Under the pieces are notes generated by a model that saw nothing but the letters and a program-made list of their open reading frames with translations, made no database searches and had not been told where the DNA came from. Below are positions 1 to 8,735 of a DNA stretch of 30,382 bases, piece after piece; the stretch's first letter is position 1, and the number at the start of each line of letters is the position of its first letter. A program made the translations under genes and the position numbers. The DNA comes from Comamonas_F sp047606565 (lineage in GTDB: Bacteria > Pseudomonadota > Gammaproteobacteria > Burkholderiales > Burkholderiaceae_C), in contig JASGEH010000005.1 in the NCBI GenBank assembly GCA_047606565.1, positions 1 to 30,382 on the forward strand, read 5' to 3'.

Positions 1-413
1 GCGAGCACTCGCGGCTGGAGCTGGCGCGCAAGCTCGCGCCCTACGAGCAGGAGCCGGGCGAGATCGAGGCCGCGCTCGACGCGCTGCAGGCCAAGGGCTA
101 CATCAGCGAGGAGCGGGTCGCCGCCTCGCTGGTGCACCGCCGCGCCGGCAAGCTGGGGGCGGCTCGCGTCAAGCAGGAGCTGCAGGGCAAGGGGTTGGAT
201 GCCGAACTGGTGGCGCGCACCGTCGAGGCGCTGCGCGCCTCCGAGCCGCGCCGGGCCTGGGAGGTTTGGCAGCGAAAATTTGGCGAAGTGGCCGAGACGC
301 CGCAGGAGCGGGCCCGGCAGATGCGTTTCCTGGCCTCGCGCGGGTTTGCGCCCGAAGTCATCCGGCGCGTGGTGCAAGGCGCGTGCGACGAGGACTTCCT
401 GGGCAGCGAGTAG
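1..413 (+). CDS. recX: Regulatory protein RecX (3' part)
   Basis: The reading frame is open from the window edge to the TAG at 411-413 and gives about 136 residues, so the 5' end lies outside the window. It begins EHSRLELARKL, typical of the first helical repeat of RecX, and continues with charged three-helix repeats (AALDALQAKGYISEERVAAS, then ARVKQELQGKGLD, then RQMRFLASRGFAPEVIRRVV). RecX binds RecA filaments and modulates recombination and SOS activity in the cytoplasm. In Burkholderiales it normally sits just downstream of recA, which would lie to the left of the window. Family assignment is from the repeat pattern; only the first few residues are missing. Confidence 0.9.
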   Translation, partial: EHSRLELARKLAPYEQEPGEIEAALDALQAKGYISEERVAASLVHRRAGKLGAARVKQELQGKGLDAELVARTVEALRASEPRRAWEVWQRKFGEVAETPQERARQMRFLASRGFAPEVIRRVVQGACDEDFLGSE

Positions 414-442
414 CGGCTGCGGGGCGGCGAGCGCCGCAGCCG
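414..442. terminator. Hairpin between convergent recX and argC
   Basis: A perfect 9-bp inverted repeat (cggctgcgg at 414-422, ccgcagccg at 434-442) with an 11-nt loop starts immediately after the recX stop and lies in the 72-nt gap to the argC stop. It has no T-tract, so intrinsic termination is only a guess; it may instead protect mRNA 3' ends. Confidence 0.35.
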
Positions 443-485
443 GGCGGTCGCGCGAGCGGTCCGCCGCGCATGGCGGCGCCAGCGT

Positions 486-1412
486 TCAGTCGTCGGCCAG
501 ACCTAACATCAGCTTGAGGTTCTGCACCGCCGCGCCCGAGGCGCCCTTGCCCAGGTTGTCCAGGCGCGCCACGGCCACGGCCTGGCGGTGTTCTTCGCTG
601 CCGAAGACGCGGATTTCGAGCTGGTTGGTGTCGTTGAGCGCGAGCGCGTCGAGCTTGCCCGAGGCGGGCGCTTCTTCGACCGTGACGTAGCGGGCGCCCG
701 CGTAGTGCTGGCGGTAGATCTCCAGCAGGCGCGCGATCGTGGGCTGGCCCGGCAAGGTGTCGAGGTGCAGCGGCAGCTCCACCAGCATGCCCTGGCGGAA
801 GTTGCCGACCGCCGGGGTGAAGATGGGGCGGCGCGTGAGGCCGCCGTACTTCGTGATTTCGGGGATGTGCTTGTGCCCGAGGCCGAAGGCATAGGCCTCG
901 TAGAGCGGCGCGCTGCCGGCCTCGTAGGCCTCGATCATGGCGCGGCCGCCGCCCGAGTAGCCGCTGACGGCGGGCAGCGCGACCGGGTGGTCGGCCGGCA
1001 GCACGCCGGCCTGCACCAGCGGGCGCAGCAGCGCGATGGCGCCGGTGGCGTAGCAGCCGGGGTTGGCCACGCGCTCGGCGCCGGCCACCGCCGCGCGCTG
1101 GTCGGCGTCGAGTTCGGGAAAGCCGTAGACCCAGCCGGGTGCCACGCGGTGCGCGGTCGAGGCGTCGATGATGCGCGGCTTGCGGCCGGGTAGGGCATCG
1201 ACCATGGCCACGGTCTCGCGCGCGGCGTCGTCGTGCAGGCACAGGATGACCAGGTCCACGCCCGCGATGATCTCGCGCTTGGCCTCGGGGTCCTTGCGGC
1301 GCTCGGCCGCGATGCTCACCACCTCGACGGGCAGTTGCTGCAGGCGTTCGCGGATCTGGAGGCCGGTGGTGCCGGCTTCGCCGTCTATGAAGATCTTGGG
1401 CATGGTGGACAT
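486..1412 (-). CDS. argC: N-acetyl-gamma-glutamyl-phosphate reductase, type 2
   Basis: 308 residues. The enzyme makes N-acetylglutamate-5-semialdehyde from the acyl phosphate with NADPH, the third step of arginine biosynthesis, in the cytoplasm. The N-terminal nucleotide-binding loop is GEAGTTGLQIRERL (residues 11-24), the catalytic cysteine is Cys120 in NPGCYATG, and His182 in HKHIPEI is the likely catalytic histidine. The length and the GEAGTTG start are those of the short type-2 ArgC rather than the roughly 345-residue type 1. A second in-frame ATG lies three codons in (1403), and neither start has a clear Shine-Dalgarno, so the start is uncertain by a few codons. The gene is transcribed against recX and divergently from sucC, with which it shares a 322-nt gap. 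Confidence 0.92.
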   Translation of the reverse strand: MSTMPKIFIDGEAGTTGLQIRERLQQLPVEVVSIAAERRKDPEAKREIIAGVDLVILCLHDDAARETVAMVDALPGRKPRIIDASTAHRVAPGWVYGFPELDADQRAAVAGAERVANPGCYATGAIALLRPLVQAGVLPADHPVALPAVSGYSGGGRAMIEAYEAGSAPLYEAYAFGLGHKHIPEITKYGGLTRRPIFTPAVGNFRQGMLVELPLHLDTLPGQPTIARLLEIYRQHYAGARYVTVEEAPASGKLDALALNDTNQLEIRVFGSEEHRQAVAVARLDNLGKGASGAAVQNLKLMLGLADD

Positions 1413-1734
1413 GGCGCGTGGATGTCAGACAACCCCATGGGACTGTCGGATAAGTAACGGAATAACCAGTGTGTCGATTCAAGCGCTTAGCGCGGCCTGA
1501 CGCAGGCCGCCGGCAGGTGACGCCACCCTGGGGCGCGCGGGCAGCCGAATCGCTTGGGCCGCTGCTGCGCTGCATGATACAGTTCGCCGGCGCCATGTCC
1601 ATGAAACGCGGCCCGCCCGCGTGCCCATGCGTTGGTGCCGGCCTCCTCGCGCATGCAGGAGGTCTTCTGCCGTCTGCTGGGCAGCAGTTGAGTGCCTGGC
1701 CCCCTCCCAAAATAGAACTTCAACGAGAGACTTC
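1413..1734. promoter_or_regulatory. Divergent argC/sucC intergenic region
   Basis: This 322-nt gene-free stretch must hold promoters for both directions. Toward sucC, TTGGGC (about 1554-1559) followed after 16 nt by GATACA is a weak sigma-70-like candidate. Toward argC, the bottom strand carries TTGAAT, then about 17 nt, then a TTAC-rich hexamer within 1445-1482. Both are weak matches judged by eye. No riboswitch or convincing small ORF was recognised; the open frames here show no family features. Confidence 0.4.
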
Positions 1735-2895
<1,161 letters not shown>

Positions 2896-2913
2896 GCCCG
2901 GAGACGAAACAAC

Positions 2914-3810
2914 ATGTCGATCTACATCAACAAAGACACCAAGGTCATCACCCAAGGCATCACGGGCAAGACCGGCCAGTTCCACACGGAAAAGTGCCAG
3001 GAATACGCCAACGGCAAGAACGCCTTCGTGGCGGGCGTGAACCCCAAGAAGGCCGGCGAGTCGATCTTCAACATCCCGATCTACGGCACCGTCAAGGAAG
3101 CCGCGCAGCAGACCGGCGCCACCGTCTCGGTGATCTACGTGCCGCCCGCGGGCGCCGCCGCCGCGATCTGGGAAGCCGTCGAGGCCGACCTCGACCTGGC
3201 CATCTGCATCACCGAAGGCATCCCGGTCAAGGACATGCTCGAAGTGCGCAACAAGATCAAGGCCAAGGAAGCCGCCGGCGGCAAGAAGACGCTGCTGCTG
3301 GGCCCCAACTGCCCCGGCCTGATCACGCCCGACGAGATCAAGATCGGCATCATGCCCGGCCACATCCACCGCAAGGGCCGCATCGGCGTGGTCTCGCGCT
3401 CCGGCACGCTGACCTATGAAGCCGTGGCCATGCTGACCGAAGTCGGCCTGGGCCAGTCCACCGCGGTGGGCATCGGCGGCGACCCGATCAATGGCCTCAA
3501 GCACATCGACGTGCTCAAGGCCTTCAACGACGACCCGGACACCGACGCCGTCATCATGATCGGCGAGATCGGCGGCCCCGACGAGGCCGATGCCGCGCGC
3601 TGGGCCAAGGAAAACTTCAAGAAGCCCATCGTCGGCTTCATCGCGGGCGTGACCGCGCCTCCGGGCAAGCGCATGGGCCACGCCGGCGCGCTGATCTCGG
3701 GCGGCGCCGACACGGCCGATGCCAAGCTCGCCATCATGGAAGAGTCGGGTTTCGTCATCACGCGCAACCCGTCGGAGCTGGGCAAGCTGCTCAAGGCGCA
3801 GCTCAAGTAA
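2914..3810 (+). CDS. sucD: Succinyl-CoA synthetase (ADP-forming) subunit alpha
   Basis: 298 residues. The alpha subunit binds CoA and carries the histidine that is phosphorylated during catalysis. The N-terminal CoA-binding Rossmann domain contains TQGITGKTGQFH (residues 13-24). The phosphohistidine is His256 in GKRMGHAGAL. The conserved GPNCPGLI (130-137) and SRSGTLTYEA (161-170) segments are present. The ribosome-binding site is GGAGA, 9 nt before the ATG at 2914. It follows sucC directly and is followed by a strong terminator, so sucCD looks like a two-gene transcription unit. Confidence 0.97.
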   Translation: MSIYINKDTKVITQGITGKTGQFHTEKCQEYANGKNAFVAGVNPKKAGESIFNIPIYGTVKEAAQQTGATVSVIYVPPAGAAAAIWEAVEADLDLAICITEGIPVKDMLEVRNKIKAKEAAGGKKTLLLGPNCPGLITPDEIKIGIMPGHIHRKGRIGVVSRSGTLTYEAVAMLTEVGLGQSTAVGIGGDPINGLKHIDVLKAFNDDPDTDAVIMIGEIGGPDEADAARWAKENFKKPIVGFIAGVTAPPGKRMGHAGALISGGADTADAKLAIMEESGFVITRNPSELGKLLKAQLK

Positions 3811-3820
3811 GCCTTGCCCC

Positions 3821-3857
3821 CGGGGCCGCCCCAGGCAAGGCGGCCCCGTTTTCTCTT
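3821..3857 (+). terminator. Rho-independent terminator after sucCD
   Basis: A perfect 10-bp stem (cggggccgcc at 3821-3830, ggcggccccg at 3839-3848) with an 8-nt loop is followed by ttttctctt. It begins 10 nt after the sucD stop. An alternative 8-bp stem, gccttgcc (3811-3818) with ggcaaggc (3834-3841), overlaps its 3' arm and would compete with it. Confidence 0.85.
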
Positions 3858-3875
3858 CTGCCCACACAAGAAATG

Positions 3876-3904
3876 AGCGCTTGAGTCCACGTGGCTCAAG
3901 CGCT
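3876..3904 (+). promoter_or_regulatory. Inverted repeat upstream of terC
   Basis: Perfect 10-bp arms, agcgcttgag (3876-3885) and ctcaagcgct (3895-3904), flank a 9-nt centre that itself contains ccacgtgg. It ends 28 nt before the terC start. It could be an operator or a 5'-leader hairpin. It lacks a T-tract and does not look like the yybP-ykoY manganese riboswitch found before some TerC-family genes. Confidence 0.45.
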
Positions 3905-3932
3905 TTCCAACATACAGCAAGGGTAAAGGACA

Positions 3933-4613
3933 ATGGACATCATCAACGACTCCCAATTCTGGATCGGGCTGATCCAGATCGTCTGGATCAACATCATCCT
4001 GTCGGGCGACAACGCCGTCGTCATCGCGCTGGCGGCGCGTTCGCTGCCGCCCGCCCAGCAGAAGAAGGCCGTGCTGTTCGGCTCGGGCGCCGCCGTCGTG
4101 CTGCGCATCGTGCTGACCGTCGTCGCGGCCAAGCTGATGGCGCTGCCCTTCCTGCAGATCGTGGGCGGTGCCCTGCTGCTCTGGATCGGCCTGCAACTGC
4201 TGGGCAGCGATGGCGAGGACGAGCATGCCAAGAGCGCCAGCGGTGGCCTGATGGCGGCGGTTCGGACCATCCTGGTGGCCGATCTGGTGATGAGCCTGGA
4301 TAACGTCATCGCGGTCGCGGCGGCGGCGCAGGGCAGCATGCTGCTGCTGATCCTGGGGCTGGCCATCAGTATTCCGCTGGTGGTGTTCGGCAGCACGCTG
4401 ATGATCCGGCTCATGGAGCGCTTTCCCATCATCGTCACGCTGGGCGCGGCGCTGATCGGCTGGGTCGGTGGTGAGACCATTGTTCACGATGCCATGCTCC
4501 GGGACGTCGTCTCGGTGAACCCCTGGCTGATTCACGCCGCTGCGGTGGCGGGTGCCGTGTTCGTGCTGGTGGTGGGCCGCTGGCTGGCGCGGCGCACCCA
4601 GGCCGTGGGCTGA
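3933..4613 (+). CDS. TerC-family integral membrane protein
   Basis: 226 residues with about six to seven hydrophobic segments. The family signatures are two acidic membrane motifs: NIILSGDNAVVIALAA (about residues 20-35) and DLVMSLDNVIAVAAAA (about 117-132). These conserved Asp-Asn pairs are thought to bind metal in TerC/YjbE/Alx-type exporters, which have been linked to manganese export and tellurite resistance. Substrate here is not known. A good ribosome-binding site (AAAGGA) sits 4 nt before the ATG. Separated from sucD by the terminator, it probably has its own promoter in the 122-nt gap. In many Comamonadaceae a terC gene follows sucCD, so the position fits the lineage. Confidence 0.9.
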   Translation: MDIINDSQFWIGLIQIVWINIILSGDNAVVIALAARSLPPAQQKKAVLFGSGAAVVLRIVLTVVAAKLMALPFLQIVGGALLLWIGLQLLGSDGEDEHAKSASGGLMAAVRTILVADLVMSLDNVIAVAAAAQGSMLLLILGLAISIPLVVFGSTLMIRLMERFPIIVTLGAALIGWVGGETIVHDAMLRDVVSVNPWLIHAAAVAGAVFVLVVGRWLARRTQAVG

Positions 4614-4638
4614 CGCCTTCCTGTCCGGCTGGCGCGGT

Positions 4639-4659
4639 CGGCCGCCTTCGGGGCGGCTG
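4639..4659. terminator. Possible terminator between terC and the CHMI gene
   Basis: gccgcc (4641-4646) and ggcggc (4652-4657) form a short GC stem around a ttcgg loop, extendable by one wobble and one C-G pair. It lies in the gap between convergent genes but has no T-tract, so the call is weak. Confidence 0.35.
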
Positions 4660-4705
4660 TCGCGTGCGCACGGGCGAATAGCCGCGTTTCGTGGTCGTCA
4701 GATGC

Positions 4706-5065
4706 TCAAAGCTTGCCCTTGAAATAGCTGTTGCGGTCCATGTCGGCGATGTCCACGCTCAGTTGCACCACCACGCCCTCGGGTTGCGGCACGGTGGCCT
4801 GGAGGACGGCGGCGATGCGGTCGGAGAGTTCTTTCTTGACCTCGGGCGCGCGCCCGGCCATCAGGCGCAGTTCGGCATGGACGAAGGCGCGGTTTTCCGG
4901 GTGCAGGCCGATGCGGTAGCGCGGCAGCGCGGCGATGCGGGCCTTGAGGTCGGCCTCCTCCAGGATGGTGGGGTGGCTGCACACCGCCGCGTTGAGGCGT
5001 TCGAGCAGTTGTTCCTCGGGCAGGCCGTGCAGGTTGGCGCTGTATTCGATGGTCAGATGGGGCAT
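4706..5065 (-). CDS. 5-carboxymethyl-2-hydroxymuconate delta-isomerase family protein
   Basis: 119 residues starting MPHLTIEYSANL. The proline after the initiator Met is the expected catalytic base of the tautomerase superfamily, and the MPH(L/F)-x-(I/V)EYS start is diagnostic of the CHMI (HpcD) family. The ATG at 5065 is chosen over one ten codons upstream because it exposes Pro after Met removal and has GGAAAG in front. HpcD acts in homoprotocatechuate degradation, but no other gene of that pathway is in the window, so the true substrate is open. It lies 50 nt downstream of the yghU-like gene on the same strand and may be co-transcribed with it. Length is close to the family's roughly 125 residues. 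Confidence 0.85.
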   Translation of the reverse strand: MPHLTIEYSANLHGLPEEQLLERLNAAVCSHPTILEEADLKARIAALPRYRIGLHPENRAFVHAELRLMAGRAPEVKKELSDRIAAVLQATVPQPEGVVVQLSVDIADMDRNSYFKGKL

Positions 5066-5115
5066 GGTCTTTCCGTGATGCGGAGGAAGGGGCAAGGAAG
5101 GTCGGAGGCGGGCGA

Positions 5116-5964
5116 TCAGCCGAGATCGGCCGCGCTGTGCCGCTCGGCCAGTTGCTCGGCCGGCTCGCCGGTGATGCGGTTGACCCGGCGGCCGCGCCGC
5201 ACGGCCGGGCGCTCGCCGATCTCGCGCGCCCAGCGCAGTAGGTGGGGGTAGTCCTGCACCGCCAGGAACTCGGCCGCGCCGTAGAGCGCGCCCAGCGCCA
5301 GTTGCCCGTACCAGGGCCAGATGGCGATGTCGGCGATGCCGTAGTCGTCGCCGGCGATGTAGCGCTGGCGCGCCAGCTGCTGGTCGAGCAGGTCGAGCTG
5401 GCGCTTGGTCTCCAGGGTGAAGCGGTCGATCGGGTATTCGAGCTTTTCCGGCGCGTAGGCGTAGAAGTGGCCGAAGCCGCCGCCCACGTAGGGCGCCGCG
5501 CCCATCTGCCAGAACAGCCAGTTCAGCGTCTCGGTGCGCGCGGGCAGGTCGCGCGGCAGGAAGGCGCCGAACTTCTCGGCCAGGTAGAGCAGGATGGCGC
5601 CCGACTCAAACACCCGCACCGGCTGCGCGCCGCTCAGGTCGAGCAGGGCCGGGATCTTGGAGTTGGGGTTGATCTCCACGAAGCCGCTGGAGAACTGCTC
5701 GCCCTCGCCGATGCGGATCAGCCAGGCGTCGTACTCGGCCCCCGCGTGGCCCAGCGCCAGCAGTTCCTCCAGCAAGATGGTGACCTTGACGCCATTGGGC
5801 GTCGCCAGCGAATACAACTGCAGCGGATGCCGCCCGCGCGGCAGCACGCGTTCGTGGGTCGCCCCGGCGGTGGGGCGGTTGATGTTGGCGAAACGGCCGG
5901 TCGCCGGCTTGGGCTGCCAGACGGCGGGGGGAACGTAGGGGCGGTCACCAGGGGAAGCGCTCAT
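5116..5964 (-). CDS. yghU: YghU-type glutathione S-transferase / disulfide-bond oxidoreductase
   Basis: 282 residues that align by eye along the whole length with E. coli YghU. Landmarks are FANINRP and GATHER near the N-terminus, HPLQLYSLATPNGVKVTI opening the thioredoxin fold, FVEINPNSKIPAL, the ESGAILLYLAEKFG motif (GST N-terminal domain), then WLFWQMGAAPYVGGGFGHFY, AGDDYGIADIAIWPW and GERPAVRRGR in the helical C-terminal domain. YghU-class enzymes bind two glutathione molecules and reduce disulfides in the cytoplasm. A TGGAG ribosome-binding site lies about 8 nt before the ATG at 5964. The tail is shorter than in E. coli. The upstream gap to the Bug gene (186 nt) has GC-rich inverted repeats but no clear terminator. 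Confidence 0.92.
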   Translation of the reverse strand: MSASPGDRPYVPPAVWQPKPATGRFANINRPTAGATHERVLPRGRHPLQLYSLATPNGVKVTILLEELLALGHAGAEYDAWLIRIGEGEQFSSGFVEINPNSKIPALLDLSGAQPVRVFESGAILLYLAEKFGAFLPRDLPARTETLNWLFWQMGAAPYVGGGFGHFYAYAPEKLEYPIDRFTLETKRQLDLLDQQLARQRYIAGDDYGIADIAIWPWYGQLALGALYGAAEFLAVQDYPHLLRWAREIGERPAVRRGRRVNRITGEPAEQLAERHSAADLG

Positions 5965-6150
5965 GAATCGGACTCCAGTTCAAGCGTCAGCAGGGAAAAC
6001 ACCGGCCGCCGTGGCGGCGCGCCACGGCAGGCAGCGGCCATTCTGGCCGGGCCGCGCGCGCCGTGCAGGCGCGCCGGGCAATGGCCCCGAAGTCGCTCCG
6101 AAGTCAGCCCCGCAGTGGCCGGCCGCGACGCGCCGCGCGGGCACGAGCGA

Positions 6151-7122
6151 TTACTCGATCACCGCACCCGATTCCCGGACGATGCGTTCCCACTGGCGGT
6201 ATTCGCGCGCCACCAGCTCGCCCAGTTGCTGGCGGCTCAGGGCCAGCGGTTCGGCGCCCTGGTCGATGACGGCCTGCCGCATGTGCGGCGCAGCCAGCAG
6301 CGCGTTGACGGCCTCGTGCATCGCCACGATCGCCGCTTGTGGCGCGCCGGCCGGCATGAACAGGCCGTACCAGGTGCTGACGTCGAAATCCGGGTAGCCC
6401 GACTCGGCGATGGTCGGCACCGCCGGCAGCGAGCTGCTGCGCCGCGCCGAGGTGACGGCCAGCGCGCGCAGCTTGCCGGCCTTGATCTGGCCGAGCACCG
6501 ACGGCACCGACGAGGCCATCAGGTCGATGTTGCCGGCCAGCACGTCCAGCAGCGCCGGGTTGGAGCCCTTGTACGGCACGTGGGCGATGTCGGCGCGCGC
6601 GGCCTTCTTGAACAGTTCGGCCGACAGGTGGATGGTGGTGCCGTTGCCCGGCGAGCCGTAGCTGAGCTGGCCGGGGCGGGACTTGGCGGCGCGGACCACG
6701 TCGGCGAGTGTCTTGAGCGGCGAATCGGCGCGCACCACGAACACCACCGGCGTGTAGGCCACGTGCGCCACCGGCGCCAGGTCGCGGGCCGGGTCGTAGC
6801 TGACGTGCTTGTAGAGCCAGGGCGCGACCACCAGGTTGTCCTTCTGGCCCATCACCATCTCGTAGCCGCTGGGCGCGGCGCGCACCGCCTCGGCGATGCC
6901 CAGCGTGCCGCCGGCACCGGCCCGGTTGTCGGCCACGATGGTCCAGCCGCGCGCCTGGCCGACCTCGCTGGCCACCAGCCGCGCCAGGATGTCGGTGCCG
7001 CCGCCCGGCGGGAAGGGCACCACCATGCGGATCGGGCGGTCGGGGTAGGTGGAGGCGAAGGCCGGCGTGCCGGCGGCGGCGAGCGGCGCCAGGGCCGCGG
7101 CGAGGAGTTGTCTGCGTTGCAT
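6151..7122 (-). CDS. Bug/TctC-family tripartite tricarboxylate transporter substrate-binding protein
   Basis: 323 residues. The start MQRRQLLAAALAPLAAAG is a signal peptide with a twin-arginine-like RR and a likely cut after AFA (residue 23); upstream in-frame sequence is not family-like. The mature protein begins YPDRPIRMVVPFPPGGGTDILAR, the hallmark of Bug proteins, followed by VADNRAGAGGTLG, the SYGSPGNGTTIHL loop and FDVSTWYGLFMPAG. Bug proteins are periplasmic binders of carboxylates and similar small molecules. Burkholderiales carry many orphan copies, and no TctA/TctB permease gene is near, so the ligand cannot be stated. It is divergent from the Spy-like gene across 294 nt. Confidence 0.93.
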   Translation of the reverse strand: MQRRQLLAAALAPLAAAGTPAFASTYPDRPIRMVVPFPPGGGTDILARLVASEVGQARGWTIVADNRAGAGGTLGIAEAVRAAPSGYEMVMGQKDNLVVAPWLYKHVSYDPARDLAPVAHVAYTPVVFVVRADSPLKTLADVVRAAKSRPGQLSYGSPGNGTTIHLSAELFKKAARADIAHVPYKGSNPALLDVLAGNIDLMASSVPSVLGQIKAGKLRALAVTSARRSSSLPAVPTIAESGYPDFDVSTWYGLFMPAGAPQAAIVAMHEAVNALLAAPHMRQAVIDQGAEPLALSRQQLGELVAREYRQWERIVRESGAVIE

Positions 7123-7416
7123 GGGTCTTTGCGTGTGATCGGGCGCGCCAGCTCGGCGCCAGCGCCGTCGCATGCTACCCGATGCCCCAGCGAACGGGTC
7201 GGCGGTTGGCTCCGGAAACTTTACAAAACCTTGCGGCCCCCTCACGGCCCGGTTGCCTGCTCCTCCCATACTGAAGTCATCGGATGCCCGGCTGCACCAG
7301 AGGGAAAACCCGGACTCGTGGCTGCATCCGTTCACCGTGCGCCGCCGAGCCTTCTGGCGGTCCGGTGTCTCCGACTTGTTTTTTCCTCTGTTCTTTCCGT
7401 TTCCAAGGAGACCGCC
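7123..7416. promoter_or_regulatory. Divergent Bug/Spy-like intergenic region
   Basis: This 294-nt gap contains promoters for both neighbours. The stretch gaaactttacaaaacc (about 7216-7231) is AT-rich against the local background and resembles half-sites of OmpR/CpxR-class regulators (TTTAC). I could not place confident -35/-10 pairs. A strong AAGGAG ribosome-binding site for the Spy-like gene lies at 7405-7410. Confidence 0.35.
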
Positions 7417-8013
7417 ATGAACATCCAAATCCTTCGCACCCAGGCGGCCCGCCGCTTGCTCGCCATCAGCGCCATGGCCTTGATGGGCGGCTCCGCCCTT
7501 GCCCAGGTGGCCGGCGACGAGCCCCCCCCGCCGCCCCCGGGTGCCCAGGCCGAGCCCGGCGGTCCCCGCGGCGAACCGCCCCGCTTCGACCCCAAGCGCC
7601 AGGCCGAGCAACAAGCCCAGCGTCTGGACGTGCTCAAGGCCAAGCTCGCGATCACGCCGCAGCAGGAAGCCGCCTGGAAGGCCTGGACCGAAGCCGGCAA
7701 GCCGCCCCAGCGCCCCGCCGCCCCGCCCGATGCCAAGGCCGAGCGCGAAGACTTCGCCAAGCTGACCACGCCCGAGCGCATCGACCGCCTGCACGCCCTC
7801 AAGGCCCAGCGCGACCTCGAACAGACCCAGCGCGATAACGCCACCAAGGCCTTCTACGCCAGCCTCACGCCGGCCCAGCAAAAGGTGTTCGACGCCGAAA
7901 CCCTGCCGCCGCCCCCCGGCCCCCGCGGTGGCCCGCACGGCCCGCATGGCAAGGACGGCAAGGGCGGTGAGCCCCCCGCTCCGCGTCCGGGCAAGCCCGC
8001 CGACGACCAGTAA
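7417..8013 (+). CDS. Spy/CpxP-like periplasmic protein with LTxxQ motif
   Basis: 198 residues. A signal peptide (MNIQILRTQAARRLLAISAMALMGGSALAQ, cut after ALA or AQ) leads to a proline-rich linker with a run of six prolines, a helical core, and a Pro/Gly/His-rich tail. The core carries ITPQQEAAWKAW, LTTPERIDRLHAL and the family motif LTPAQQKVF (about residues 151-159). Spy and CpxP are periplasmic chaperone or stress-sensor proteins of cradle-like all-helical fold; a role in envelope stress is inferred from family only. AAGGAG 6 nt before the ATG supports this start. No sensor kinase or response regulator is adjacent. A powerful terminator follows 36 nt after the stop. Confidence 0.82.
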   Translation: MNIQILRTQAARRLLAISAMALMGGSALAQVAGDEPPPPPPGAQAEPGGPRGEPPRFDPKRQAEQQAQRLDVLKAKLAITPQQEAAWKAWTEAGKPPQRPAAPPDAKAEREDFAKLTTPERIDRLHALKAQRDLEQTQRDNATKAFYASLTPAQQKVFDAETLPPPPGPRGGPHGPHGKDGKGGEPPAPRPGKPADDQ

Positions 8014-8049
8014 GTCTCGTCACCCTGGCGCGCCAGCCGCGCCAGCGGC

Positions 8050-8097
8050 GCAACAAAAAGCCGCCGCGGCCTTCGGGTCGCGGCGGCTTTTTGTTGC
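8050..8097. terminator. Strong bidirectional UUCG-loop terminator
   Basis: A 19-bp perfect stem has arms 8050-8068 and 8079-8097, with caacaaaaagccgccgcg and its exact complement at the core. It extends inward by a G-T and two G-C pairs to a cTTCGg tetraloop at 8072-8075. The A-run on one arm and the T-run on the other make it work for both the Spy-like gene (+) and the lipocalin-like gene (-), which converge here. Confidence 0.93.
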
Positions 8098-8234
8098 CGG
8101 GTCGCCCCAAGACAACATGGGGCGTGTTCCAAATCGTGTGGGGGAAGCTCCGTTCCCGTGCTGTCCCGCCGGGTCTTGACGGGCCCCGGCAAGACGGCCG
8201 CGCGGCAGGCGGCGTGCCTGCCCGCGCGCGTGGG

Positions 8235-8735
8235 TCAGCGGTCGCGCTCGAACGTGACGATCGAACGCGTCGTGCCTGGCCAGTTCGGCATCTGGCGCCA
8301 TGGCGTCAGCACCTCCAGGCGGTCGCCCTTGAGCTGGAAATCACGGCACTGGGTGGTGCCCACCCATTCCGGATTCCAGGCGGCACTGACGTCGGTGCAC
8401 CACTGGTTGCCGTTGACCCGTTCGATGCCGGTGTAAGCCACCAGGGTGTTGAGCAGCGCTGCCTTCTCGGCGTCCGTTTTGCCGGCTTTGCGCCCGTCGC
8501 CCGTCAGCACGAAAGCAACCCGGTGGTCCGCCGTGAAGATCACGCGGCCACTGGGATGATCGCCCATGGCCGGGATCTTCTTGCCGGTTTCCTGCGACTC
8601 GACCTGGTAGCTGACCAGCCGCCACGATCCCGTCAGTGACACATTTTCTGCCGCGACAGCGCTGCAGGTCGCCGTGGCGGTCAAGAGGGTGGCTGCTGCC
8701 GCAATCGACCAGTGGGTCAAAGTAGTTTTCTTCAT
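8235..8735 (-). CDS. Secreted lipocalin-like domain protein
   Basis: 166 residues. A signal peptide (MKKTTLTHWSIAAAATLLTATATCSAVAAE, cut after AVAA) is followed by a small beta-rich domain beginning LTGSWRLVSYQVES, then IPAMGDHPSGRVIFTADHRVAFVLT, a central helix with Lys/Ala, YTGIERVNGNQWCTDVSAAWNPEWVGTTQCRDF and a final ITFE-type strand. The GSWRLVSY start and the G-x-hydrophobic-F/Y-T pattern match the bacterial lipocalin-like family; two cysteines could form a disulfide. Ligand and role are unknown. The ATG at 8735 is preferred over one six codons upstream because AAGGGA lies at a suitable distance. It converges on the Spy-like gene across the shared terminator and is preceded by an AT-rich leader. 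Confidence 0.78.
   Translation of the reverse strand: MKKTTLTHWSIAAAATLLTATATCSAVAAENVSLTGSWRLVSYQVESQETGKKIPAMGDHPSGRVIFTADHRVAFVLTGDGRKAGKTDAEKAALLNTLVAYTGIERVNGNQWCTDVSAAWNPEWVGTTQCRDFQLKGDRLEVLTPWRQMPNWPGTTRSIVTFERDR

Noticed and set aside
3849..3932. yybP-ykoY manganese riboswitch before terC
   Set aside because: The leader is too short after the sucD terminator and I could not find the conserved riboswitch core; only a simple inverted repeat is present.
6008..6048. Terminator between the Bug gene and yghU
   Set aside because: There are short GC stems (gccgtgg/ccacggc and ggcca/tggcc) but no T-tract on the needed strand, so they are not called.
7123..7947. Possible longer Bug protein starting far upstream
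   Set aside because: The upstream in-frame part runs antisense through the Spy-like gene; the signal peptide at MQRRQLL (7122) is the natural start.
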